Of a stretch of DNA of 64,000 bases, positions 12,070-21,900 are shown piece after piece. Position 1 is the stretch's first letter; each line of letters starts with the position of its first letter. The stretch lies in the NCBI GenBank assembly GCA_020466095.1, contig CM035806.1, positions 112,561,401-112,625,400 on the forward strand, in the 5' to 3' direction. Under the pieces are notes generated by a model that was not told the origin of the DNA, searched no databases, and worked only from the letters and a program-made list of their open reading frames with translations. Position numbers and translations under genes: made by a program. Source of the DNA: Chlorops oryzae (Eukaryota > Arthropoda > Insecta > Diptera > Chloropidae).

Positions 12070-12456
12070 GGGATCGAAGCACTGTGCGGCGATCTCTGGC
12101 TCGCTAGGTGAACGCTTTAACGCACTGGGCCAAAGAGGCAAATTTAATTTCGTGTTCAAAATGCTTACTTGAGTTTATGGTTGCTCAGATATTCGTGGAA
12201 CAAGCAGTTTGCACTCAAAAAATTTTTACTTGAAAAATAAGTTACCTTTTTATTTTATATATTTTAAATATTTAGAAAAAGAAAACAAAATTAAAATATG
12301 GATGAAAAAAAAAAATTATTAAAAAATAAATTAAGACATAAATATAAAAAAACCGTAATTGAAAAAAAAAAAAAAAATTATCACCCACGCCAGGAATCGA
12401 ACCCTGCCCAGCGCGAGTGCCGAGCGATAGCTTTAACCACTGAGCTAAAGACGTCG
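12070..12456 (-). mobile_element. Twin tRNA-like module (copy 1)
   Basis: On the minus strand, first tRNA-like unit 12456-12384: TTAGCTCAGTGGTTAAAGC (A box) and GGTTCGATTCC (B box), a very good match to tRNA consensus. A roughly 240-bp AT-rich spacer contains the core ACTTGAGTTTATGGTTGCTC (plus-strand spelling, near 12167). Second unit 12140-12070: TTGGCCCAGTGCGTTAAAGC and GCTTCGATCCC. The same order and core recur at 26977-27360 and 29375-29710, so this is a family of tRNA-derived dimers. Confidence 0.65.
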
Positions 12457-12523
12457 TGTTGGTTTCGTGATCATAACGCGAAGTTAAAGCAAAACAATAC
12501 TTTTTTATACTTCGTAAGCATAA

Positions 12524-13104
12524 AGGCTGGTCTCCAGTTCGGTAAGGAATGTCAGCAGAAATTTTCTATTTTTTTCTCCGAGGAAAAAAGGTAGTACTAC
12601 AGAACTTTTTAGTGCAACAGAGGCAATCTGTCATATGTCACATGTGTCAAAAAAGTGAAACGAAACACTGAAATTAAAAAGGCGCGATTATAAACGTTCA
12701 GAATAAAAAGCGCGCAAATTCTTCTACTCTCTTTAACAAGCGATATTAATTCGCGTTTATTCTCGTTTGAGAAATTTATTAAGCGTTTTTGGTTTTTTGG
12801 GGTTTTTCTCCAAGTTTTTTTGAAAAAACCCGAAAAATGGATGCACTATTTCTATACAATCACAACTGACCTACCTCACTTGTCAAAATTTCTCCAAGAA
12901 ACAATTCATTTGCAATTATTTCTGCTGATAGCCTGGGTTACCGTGCACATTTTATGTCAAAAAAAACGTATTAAAATATGTACTACTTTTTTGCCGAACT
13001 GGGGACTGCATGCAGAAAATTTCTTGAAGAAATATTTCTTAAGCATTTCTTTGGCTTTTTTTTATATGGAGTTTTTCATTCCTTGGGGAACTGGAGACCA
13101 GCCT
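12524..13104. mobile_element. 581-bp TIR element with TAA target duplication
   Basis: The left end AGGCTGGTCTCCAGTTCGGT and inverted right end AGGCTGGTCTCCAGTTCCCC match over ~27 bases with a few changes. TAA flanks both sides (12521-12523, 13105-13107). The 95-codon ORF inside (12820-13107) runs into the right terminus and looks accidental. TAA duplication fits PIF/Harbinger-type MITEs, by TSD alone. Confidence 0.8.
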
Positions 13105-13404
13105 TAAAGCATAAAAATATTTTCAAACTCACGCTTCATAGATGCCTTTTTAACTAGACATTGTCTGGTTAAAAAGAATCTAGTCCCGCTGCAGTCACAT
13201 TTCATACAAAAAACTGGCAACTTTTATAAGAAGTTATCGAATTTTTTGCACGTTCTAATAAGTAGGGATGGGTATCGAGCATTAGAATGTCGATATCGTA
13301 TATCGCCCGGATTGTTTTAAAGTCGAAATGATATGTCAAATTTTCGACTTTAATATGTCGATATATCGATATATCGCGGATATATATATATATATATATA
13401 CATA
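13105..13404. other. Spacer with TATCGATA-type motifs and AT microsatellite
   Basis: Contains CGATATATCGATATATCG around 13360 and a (TA)n run at 13381-13402. TATCGATA is the DREF-binding core in flies, but with no gene next to it a regulatory role is not supported. Confidence 0.4.
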
Positions 13405-15491
13405 TAAGGGCGGGCCAATTTGTATGGAGCCGAAAAATTCGATTAGACCTGCCCCCTAGCGGTGTTCTGGGGGTAATTTAAGCAACTTTGCCGAAGGAAC
13501 CATAGGTCTATCTCGATTTTCGAGTCTCCCACTTTTCAAAAAAAGATTTTTTCCCCCTAACATCATTTTGATTCAAAATTCGATTTTTTATTCATCGTTA
13601 TGTTATCTTTTTTATGTGTATATGGGGGTTTTTGGGGTCGACAAATTCATTTCTGATCTTTATTGTTACCTATGACTACCGCCAGAGGGCGTTTCATGCA
13701 TATTTTAACAATTTTTCGTCTATTTTCCGAGGAAAATTGCAAATTTTTCGCTAAAATTGATCTTTATTTTATTTTTTTCAACAAAAATTCAACTTAAAAA
13801 ACAAGAACATGTGTAAAAAATAAAAAAAAAATGAATTTAGTGAGAAAAAGAGCGAATTAACTTATTTTTGAAAGTCTTTTTTGCTTTCAAGTCTGGGGTA
13901 TTTTGCACGGCTTTCTGATGTAACTGCCATAACACTGTGTCGACTTTCTTCTAAAACACGTTTAGAAACGCTAGCCAGCAATTGAACATGTCTTTCCGGT
14001 GCTTGTATGTGCACCGGAATTCTTGGATCAGGCAATGGTGGATCATCGTATCCTAAATATTGTTCCAAATGATCATACGGAATGCTATGCGTAAACGGTG
14101 GTTCGAATACGACATCATCTTTATTTAAATCAATCATATTCGTATAATCTGTACAATTGAAGTTTATCAAAGGTTTTTGATAAACTCTAAGATGTGCCGG
14201 GTCGTACAGATTTCTTCGGTAGTGTAAAATTTTCTTGATTGCGATGTTTCGTGTCTCTTTTTTATCATCAAATAACATCGCTAACAAAATATTTTCGGAA
14301 TGTGCGTAATATGAATCGCCTTGAATGACATTATTCACAACTCCGCGTAGATTTGTATCCAAATATTGTGTCCAACGAATGAATTTGTAAAATAATACAC
14401 TACCGAAGACCACCGAATTATAGTACTTGATGTTGAAGTACATCGGCACATACACTTTCATTATGTATGTTGCCAGAATTTTCAAATTCCTTGATGGATT
14501 TTCAGTTGACACATACAACCGCAACAATCTATTCGCCTTGGTGAGCCAACGTGAATGTGCTATTGGTCCTGGTTTAATGTGAGACAAATCCGCAGGAACA
14601 ACACCATTCGAAATTGCATTAGCCATGTTGTATAAGTACTTTGAATCGGTGGATAATTCAGATGGATCTAAATCAGGTGGTAGTAAACATGTAAACATGT
14701 TGTAGTAAACACGCACGATGATTATTATTTTTTAAGAATAATTTTATTCTCTTTTCCAAAACTGAAAATTTATGTGTTCACATTCGCAGATTTTTTAATT
14801 CAAACGATGCTGTTAATTATTTTATATTTTAATTTTTATTTTATTTTCACAAAGCTTTAGCGTGTGTATTCCACGACGTCTGATTTCTTAATAATCTAAT
14901 CGCATGAAGTTGTCACAAGATGTCAAACTTCATCTTCGGCATTCACCGGGTTTGACTCACATACTCCTACGGCATAACTCATATGTGCCGTTAACACATA
15001 CCTTTTAATTCCTTTTGAATTTCACAATTATTCGCTGGCAGGAAATTTATAATTCACTTTCACTGAAATTCATTTTTTTTTATTTTTTACACATGTTCTT
15101 GTTTTTTAAGTTGAATTTTTGTTGAAAAAAATAAAATAAAGATCAATTTTAGCGAAAAACTTGCAATTTTCCTCGGAAAATAGACGAAAAAATGGTTAAA
15201 ATATGCATGAAACGCCCTCTGGCGGTAGTCATAGGTAAAATTAAAGATCAGAAATGAATTTGTCGACCCCAAAAAACCCCCATATACACATAAAAAAGAT
15301 AATATAACGATGAATAAAAAATCGAATTTTGAATCAAAAGGATGTTAGGGGGAAAAAATCTTTTTTTGAAAAGTGGGAGACTCGAAAATCGAGATAGACC
15401 TATGGTTCCTTCGGCAAAGTTGCTTAAATTACCCCCAGAACACCGCTAGGGGGCAGGTCTAATCGACAAAAAATTTGGCCCCCTCTAATAT
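13405..15491. mobile_element. TIR element with ~430-bp inverted termini carrying an unknown protein
   Basis: 13405-13843 recurs inverted at about 15069-15491 with minor substitutions and a small indel near the outer end. Shared landmarks are CGATTAGACCTGCCCCCTAG, CTACCGCCAGAGGGCGTTTC and AACAAGAACATGTGTAAAAA. Outer ends are AGGGCGGGCCAA (left) and, inverted, AGGGGGCCAA (right). Target duplication is uncertain because both flanks are (TA)n-like. Between the arms lies one ORF (13862-14716, minus) and about 350 bp of other DNA. Long TIRs plus a single ORF suggest a cut-and-paste element, probably internally deleted. Superfamily not assigned. Confidence 0.8.
13862..14716 (-). CDS. Unrecognised 284-aa protein inside long-TIR element
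   Basis: One uninterrupted frame. The leftmost codon is GTG; the first ATG lies at 14698 (residue 7), so the real start could be there or on an upstream exon, as the frame stays open a further ~50 bp. No signal peptide or membrane span is apparent. Conspicuous stretches are PGPIAHSRWLTKANRLLRLYV (residues ~50-70), an aromatic-rich block YVPMYFNIKYY (~88-98), HSENILLAMLFDD (~140-152) and a C-terminal basic, Ser-rich tail. I recall SRWLT..NR.LRLYV..ENPS-type sequences in uncharacterised arthropod and cnidarian proteins that are usually longer, so this may be a C-terminal portion; this is memory, not a search. No DDE, RT or zinc motif is seen. Its location between long TIRs suggests an element-encoded protein. 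Confidence 0.6.
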   Translation of the reverse strand: MRVYYNMFTCLLPPDLDPSELSTDSKYLYNMANAISNGVVPADLSHIKPGPIAHSRWLTKANRLLRLYVSTENPSRNLKILATYIMKVYVPMYFNIKYYNSVVFGSVLFYKFIRWTQYLDTNLRGVVNNVIQGDSYYAHSENILLAMLFDDKKETRNIAIKKILHYRRNLYDPAHLRVYQKPLINFNCTDYTNMIDLNKDDVVFEPPFTHSIPYDHLEQYLGYDDPPLPDPRIPVHIQAPERHVQLLASVSKRVLEESRHSVMAVTSESRAKYPRLESKKDFQK

Positions 15492-15606
15492 ATATGAAGC
15501 ACCAAATAAACATTCAATCCGCCTGATCAATCACCCGTGTACGTGTTGATGTACACTTACCCATACAATTGACATCATGCATCAGTGTACCACACCCAAT
15601 AAGCAC
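15492..15606. other. Short spacer
   Basis: Nothing recognised between the two TIR elements. Confidence 0.4.
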
Positions 15607-16090
15607 AGCGAGTTCGAATCGAATTCGAATTCGTGAGGGAGTAACCTTTTTACGCGGTTCGTATTTTTATCGAATTTTTTATCGTTTACGAACCATAAGC
15701 GAACCGATTCTTGAATTGTTTTTGAATAAAAATGTGACTTTTTTTCAATGTAAAAATCAAATAAGAGTCTAATTATAAGACTACTTTGGAAAAAAAATAA
15801 AAAAAAAAGGTTTCCAATGCTGCTTATCACAACTCTTTTGAATCCACGCTGTGAGATTTGAACCGCGAACCTCTCGATTACTAGTCATCTGCTTACCCAT
15901 TACACCTTCGTTGCCGAATTGAGATGACTGCATTTTTTTCGTTTATAAGTTTAAGTTGATCCTATATTTTTATCGAATGCCTCTCGATTTCGAAACAAAT
16001 TAACAAAACTAATTTCGAGAATTAAATTTAAATGCGATAAAAAAGCGATTCGCGCTCGACGAATTCGTTTCGAATTCGATTCGAACTCGG
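15607..16090. mobile_element. TIR element with embedded tRNA-like sequence
   Basis: Left end CGAGTTCGAATCGAATTCGA (about 15607) and right end, inverted, CGAGTTCGAATCGAATTCGA (about 16090) match over at least 20 bases, then diverge slightly around CGAATTCG repeats. The interior holds a tRNA-like unit at 15846-15925. No ORF is credible. Target duplication not resolved. Confidence 0.65.
15846..15925 (-). other. tRNA-like sequence inside TIR element
   Basis: On the minus strand, AAGGTGTAATGGGTAAGCAG resembles an A box and D arm, and GCGGTTCAAATCTCACAGC provides a B box and T arm. The spacing (about 35 bases between boxes) is tRNA-like. Acceptor-stem pairing was not established. Confidence 0.6.
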
Positions 16091-16303
16091 TGAATAAAAA
16101 AAATATTTAATGAAAACTGTTAAATAAACAAAATGTGAACGTTGAAAAATATTTTCATTCTTATAATTGATAACCTTTCTACAAACACATTTTCTGCTAT
16201 TGTGTGAAATTTCATCCTATATCTTTCAATTAACAGATTGGCCACCACCATTCTCTGGCCCCCGGGCCCCCGGCAACCTTAATCCGGCTCTGCATATATT
16301 ACT
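16091..16303. other. Spacer up to the BEL insertion site
   Basis: Includes a C/G-rich island (CTCTGGCCCCCGGGCCCCCG, about 16253-16274) unlike the AT-rich surroundings. Ends with the TTACT target site of the BEL element. Confidence 0.5.
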
Positions 16304-16858
16304 TGTTTAGCAAATGCTCCTTTGCACTGCTTGAAGAATAGCAATAACAGCACATAAACTGAATTGCTTTAGGAATAGCGATAACAGCACTTAAACTGAA
16401 TCGCATATATGTTTAGCAGAACGCTTCTTTGCGCTGCTTGATGAATGGCAATAACAGCACTTAAACTGAATTGCCGATATTTTGTTGTTTGTTTGACAAT
16501 CGGCACTTTAACCGAGTCAGTCTCTTTTCAATCAATGTTCACAGATTGCTTGCTATTGAAAGAGTGAATTTATTTTCATATTACATTGTTTTTATACAAA
16601 TATTAAGCTAATTTGGCACAATTGGAATTTGAAATTTATTGATTGGAAAATGCTTATTAATACTTTCATATATTTGATTTTGGTGGAATTTGAGCTATGA
16701 CAAAAAGAAAGAAATATGAAATTTTGTACTGTCAGCATAATTCAAAGCTAATGATCGACATTCAGTTTTGCTTTTTTCTTTTGTTTACGTAAGCTGAGTT
16801 CAAAGACTTAAAGCTACAAATATGTGAATATATATATATTTTTATGTAGATATGAACA
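16304..16858 (-). repeat. BEL 3' LTR
   Basis: 555 bp, TG...CA boundaries. Its downstream third is a ~106-bp direct duplication: TGTTTAGCaaatgc at 16304 and TGTTTAGCagaacg at 16410 (plus-strand spelling), with the sub-motif ATAACAGCAC occurring three times. These repeats lie near the 3' end in element orientation. Confidence 0.95.
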
Positions 16859-16885
16859 TGCTCGCCCCGTTGAGCTTAGCTCAAC
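16859..16885 (-). other. Candidate polypurine tract of BEL element
   Basis: Immediately upstream of the 3' LTR in element orientation is a purine-rich stretch, ACGGGGCGAGCA. Position fits a plus-strand primer, but the tract is short and interrupted. Confidence 0.5.
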
Positions 16886-16998
16886 ATCTGAGTAGTGATG
16901 ATGTTTTGTGGCTTGAGCTGCACTGCTGTTGCTTGCGTTGGAATTCGCTGAGAAGGCATTCTTTGCTAGCAGGCTGTTGTTTTCGTTGAAATTGGTCG

Positions 16999-17842
16999 CT
17001 AAATGTGAACGGTGAAATCAGTTGTTTCTAGTTGATTTCTCGGAGCTGGTGTTGGAGGATTTCTAACATTTTGTTTACATTTGAGGTAAAGCAGAATGCA
17101 AGCGATGAGAATCAATGAAGAGTATCCGATCGTCATATGATGAAAATTTTGATGTTCGATTTTATTTGGAAGCTGTGACCATTCTTGTGTTGCTAAAGAG
17201 GTTTGTAGTTCGGTTAAATTTTTTATTTGTGAGAGATACTGCTTTGTGTTGATTTCATCTAATAGTGGTTTTACAAGGGACACGTGGACCTTTGCTGTGA
17301 CCTTTAACAAGCTGGTATAAGACGCTTGCCGCGAGCTGGATACTATTCGCTGTGCTTGAATGGAAACGAAGTTGTGTTTGAGAATGCATTCTGGTTCTAA
17401 GATAAGTAAACCTGAACCTTCAAGCGTTAGTTGTGTGATTTCTTGGTTACATACGACTGTTGCAGGAATTGGAGCTGGCATTGAATATAAATATTGGTTC
17501 TGATGACGTAACGGAATCCATGCCACTGTGAAGCTCGTTTTTTTCAGTGGACATTTGGTTTGTGTTTTCTTGTGAAATAAATTGATTTCGCAAGCGCATA
17601 CTGTTGAACCTTCTTCGTATTGAATATGACCGCTGGAACAAATATATGAGTCAGCTGTAACTATTGTGCATGAATCAAATTCGGTATTACTGATGGATAT
17701 ATATTGTTTGTTTTGACTATTGATGGCCAAAATGTCGGAACATGTAGTTATGGAGATCATGGTCTCATTGATCCAGCTTGGAATGGCAACTAGATTAAAT
17801 AATTCAAGTCTTTCAGGTTCAACTAAAGGTAACGTAATACTA
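16999..17842 (-). pseudogene. env: BEL env, C-terminal part (separated from its N-terminal part)
   Basis: Continues the envelope reading frame interrupted by the family B insertion at 17842-18974. The ORF runs from the insertion edge to a stop at 16999; the ATG at 17760 is internal, not a start. Visible are many Cys residues in the first 130 residues after that ATG, a Leu-rich helical stretch, one membrane span (about 17084-17127, core SLILIACILLYL) and a short proline-rich cytoplasmic tail. This is the expected layout for the membrane-anchored half of a class I, baculovirus-F-like fusion glycoprotein. In this copy it cannot be made with the N-terminal half. Confidence in identity comes from order and topology, not sequence search. 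Confidence 0.8.
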
Positions 17843-18798
17843 ACAAGTAAAGAAGTTTACATCGGCTAAGCCGATTGCACACATACCTTTTCCTCAGCCT
17901 GAAATATGTTAAAACATTTCCTTAACAAAAATTCCTGCCGTTTTCGTTGTTCTAGCTTGGATACCTATTTATACCTTATCTGTACTTCGATTTAGCTTCT
18001 ATAACTCGAGATTATTATTAAGCACAAAATTTTCGCGAATGGTGGTCATGGTCAAATTTTAACCGTTAGAGGACATTTTGTCTAGCTGCGAAAACCTCAA
18101 TTCAAAATAGTGAAAATCAAATTTTTGCGAATTTCGCGAATGGTGGTCATGGTCAATTTTTAACCGTTAGAGGACATTTTGTCTAGCTGCGAAATCCTCA
18201 ATTCAAAAAGTGAAAACCAAGTTTTTGCAAATTTCGCGAATGGTGGTCATGGTCAAAATTTAACCGTTAGAGGACATTTTGTCTAGCTGCGAAAACCTCA
18301 ATTCAAAATAGTGAAAATACATTTTTGCGAATTTCGCGAATGGTGGTCATGGTCAAAATTTAACCATAAGTGACGACTTTTTTTGGCGGCAAAATACACA
18401 ACCAGAAAGAAAGGGTAGAATCAGAAGAAGCAAAAAAAATCATTTTTGTATACAGATAGGAGAATAAGAGAAAGAGTGTTTTTTTCTAATGTGTAGGATG
18501 ATGACCATAGTTATAGCGATGTCGCAATTTTTTTTCAGCGAAAGCTTAAGTCTACATAGTAGCTATACACACACCAAATTTCAATATGCTGGGATGTATA
18601 GTAAAAAAGTTATCCACGAAAAACGTTAAAAATCGTGATTTTTGAAACTTCTGAACCACTTCCCTCGACCCAAGAAGGGACTACGAAAAAAATTTGTATG
18701 CAGTTTTTCGAACATTTACCTGGTTCAAGTCCATGCCAAATTTCAATATGATATCTTTCATGGCTTAGGAGTAAATTACGAAAAACTAAAGTGTGACC

Positions 18799-18842
<44 letters not shown>

Positions 18843-18974
18843 TGGCTAGATCGATTCCTCTTGTCACCCTGATCAAGAATATATATATATGTCTATATCT
18901 ATCGCGACTCCTTTGGCATGTTACATACTCCGTGCCAAACTTAATATACCCTTTCCTTCGGAAAAGGTATAAAA
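17842..18974 (-). mobile_element. DINE-1/Helentron-like element, family B copy 1 (inside BEL env)
   Basis: Minus-strand 5' end is TTTTATACCTTTTCCGAAGG (near 18974). The 3' end is the hairpin ATCGGCTTAGCCGAT followed by CTTTACTTGTT (near 17843). Subterminal inverted repeats are ATACCTTTTCC and GGAAAAGGTAT. It includes a short (GTCT)n tract at 18798-18841 and about three tandem copies of a ~110-bp unit (landmark GCGAATGGTGGTCATGGTCA) at 18030-18370. It splits the env frame and adds ~11 foreign residues to the end of the upstream ORF. Confidence 0.9.
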
Positions 18975-21900
18975 ATGACGGTATTTTTTGTCAGTCCGCC
19001 TTTCACTTTCATAAGTTTGTACAACTGTAACATATCTTCCTTGTTTACAGGTAACTCCAGATTCTTCGGTAAATGAAATTTTATCTTTTCTACTTCATGT
19101 TGTAGCTGGCTGGGAGTAAGGATTAATGGACTTATAATGCCATGGTGAGTGTTTGTAAGTACATCTAGTATTGATGCCTGTGTCCGCTCTAGTTTTGCTG
19201 CGATAGTTGTTAGTTGAATGCAAAGTGTTGTAAGAATGCGCTGTAATTTTTCTTCTCGCTGGTCTTTATTTTCAGTTTTTATTCTATTGAAAATTTGGGA
19301 TATCTGATGATCCATGTGATCAAATTTTGCCTTCACACTTTCTTGATCCGCCTTGATAATATTTATTGTAGAGTCCACAATAGATGTTTGGTTTTTTAAT
19401 AAATTGAGTACGTGATCTTCGTTTTCCTTAATTTGTGTGATCGTGTTTGCCATCTGCTTTGCATACTCGGTATCCAAGACTCCAAACAAAGAATGTGCGA
19501 TGTTTCCCACAAGATCTAGCGCTGCTCTTCTGAGTCTTCGTCCAGAAAGTAATGTGCTATCCATCAACAGTTCGGCCCCCCTGCTTTTAAAATGTTTTTC
19601 GAGATTTAGGCATGTTCCATTGTCTTTTAGCTCTGCACATAATTGGTTGAGAGCGCTGGTCCCATTAGAAAAGAAAAGAAAGGCAAGTTCCGTCCAGAAT
19701 CCTTCTAAGTCGTAATAGATAAGCAGCTGCCATTGGGTGGGTGAGACCATCGCCGATCCGATTCCTTCAAAGTGCATGCCCAATTGATTTTCAAAGTGGG
19801 TATTTTGAAATTTCGAGCATAGCACTAGGGGTATCAACATGAGTGCAATTATTGCTGTCATTAAGGTATACTGGTTGGAAGTGCGTCTTCTTTTCTTTGG
19901 CACTTCTGGGGTGTCGTTCAATTTAGCGTAGTCTTGTTTCCTGAAAATTGTTTCAACATTTTCGATTTTCTCCAATGGAATACTGATAATTAGAGAGCTT
20001 TGAGGGTGTTCTTTTCGGTCAGATGTGCGGTTCTTTGAACTTTCTTCTGGTTCTTGGTTATTGACTGGTAATGGTGCTAATCTGTCAATTGGTCTCTTGC
20101 AAATGCTGTTTGCCGTTTTAATATCAACAACTCTTACGATTCCGTCCTCGCCTGGATGTGTTTTTATAATCCTTCCTAAGGGCCATTGTAGCGGAGATGT
20201 ATTTTCTTCCTTGAGAATGACCATGTCGCCTTGCTTAAGAGTGCTCTGATGTGTTTTCCATTTATTACGGTATTGTAGCTCACACAAATACTCCCGTGAC
20301 CATCGTCTCCAAAATTCTTGTTTAAGATGAGTCACCAATTTCCACCTGGTTAACAGCCCGGTATTTGCTGGTGTTGAGCTTGCATCTACCTGTGCGTTAA
20401 GTGGCTCTCCTATTAAAAGGTGTCCAGGAGTTAAGGCTGCTAAATCATAAGGGTTGTCTGAGAGTGGACAAAGTGGTCTTGAGTTTAAAATGGCCTTGAT
20501 TTCGATGACAACTGTATCCAATTCTTCGTAGGTCAATGATGCAGTAGCCACACTTCTCACCAACAAATGCTTTGCAGATTTTACGGCAGCCTCCCATAAT
20601 CCTCCAAAATGAGGTGCTCTTGGCGGGATGAAGTGAAAATTTATACCTCTGTTTATGCATTCTTTGTTGATTTTTTCACTGGACGTACTTGAGTTAATGG
20701 ACTCTGCAAGTTCGCTGAGTTTATTTTTCGCACCAACGAAGTTAGTGGCATTGTCGCAGTAGAGGTTTTGACAATGACCCCTTCTGCTTACAAACCGTTT
20801 TAATGATCCGATGAACGCCTCGGTCGTAAGGTCACTAACCAGCTCAAGGTGTACTGCTTTTGTCGCAAAACAGCAAAATATTGCGATGTACGCCTTTTGT
20901 GGTCTTTTTCCTCGTACTTTAAAGTGGATCCAGAATGGCCCACAGAAGTCGACCCCAGAGGTAATGAATGGGCGTGCTGGTGATATCCGTGCTGAGGGTA
21001 AGTTTCCCATGACTTGGTTAAGCAATTTCGGTCTTGCTCTAGAGCATCGTACGCAATTTTGAACGATCGATCTAGCAAGCGTTTTTCCTTTTATTGGCCA
21101 GAATCTTTGTCGTACGTGTGAGAGAAGTGCTTGAGGTCCACAATGCCGATTCATTTCGTGTATTCCCTGCATTAACAGTTTAGTTATTGGATCGTTGTAC
21201 GGTATAAGCATTTGATGCTTTGCGTCGAATGACAGTCCAGCAGCCTCCAATCTTCCACCTACTCGTATGATGTTGTTTTTGTCTAAGAATGGAGACAGGT
21301 TGCTAAGCTGACTGCTTTTCTGTACTACATTATGCCTTTTTAGATGTTTCAGGTCGTCTTCAAAGTCTGATTGTTGGATAGTACGAATTATGACAATAAG
21401 AGCTTCTTCTAATTCTTGAACTGTTAAATTCACGCCAGTTGCTTGTTTTAACTTCTTGATGCGGTTGATGAATCTTATTCCATATCCTATAATCCTTTGA
21501 AGGGTGTGAAACGATCCTCGATGATTGATGTTGTAAATGATGTTTGATAAGTCCTCAGCAGACGTTGTTACTGGAATTGAGACTATCTTCTTTTGCTCCA
21601 TTTGTGCAATGTTTTTAATTATTGCGTTGATATTTTGCTTTGGTTGGAGCCAGAGTTCCTCATTTCCGTGCAGAAACAAGGGTCCATAAAACCAGAGATT
21701 ACATCCTGCTAATTTTTTAGGAGATATTCCTCTTGACAGAATGTCTGCAGGATTCTCCTTTGAGTCGATGTGTCGCCATTGTTGTGGTATTGTTAATTCT
21801 TGTATGTAAGATACTCGATTGGCCACAAAGGTATGATATGCTGATGATTGGGAATTGATCCAAGCTAAAACAATCGCCGAATCTGTCCACAAATGTGCTG

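Noticed and set aside
12384..12456. True tRNA gene
   Set aside because: A and B boxes are good, but it sits in a repeated twin module and acceptor-stem pairing could not be shown.
12820..13107. 95-aa ORF in the 581-bp TIR element
   Set aside because: It runs through the right terminal repeat into the target duplication, so it is not a conserved protein.
13355..13380. DREF-type TATCGATA promoter site
   Set aside because: Motif present in AT/CGATA simple sequence without an adjacent gene.
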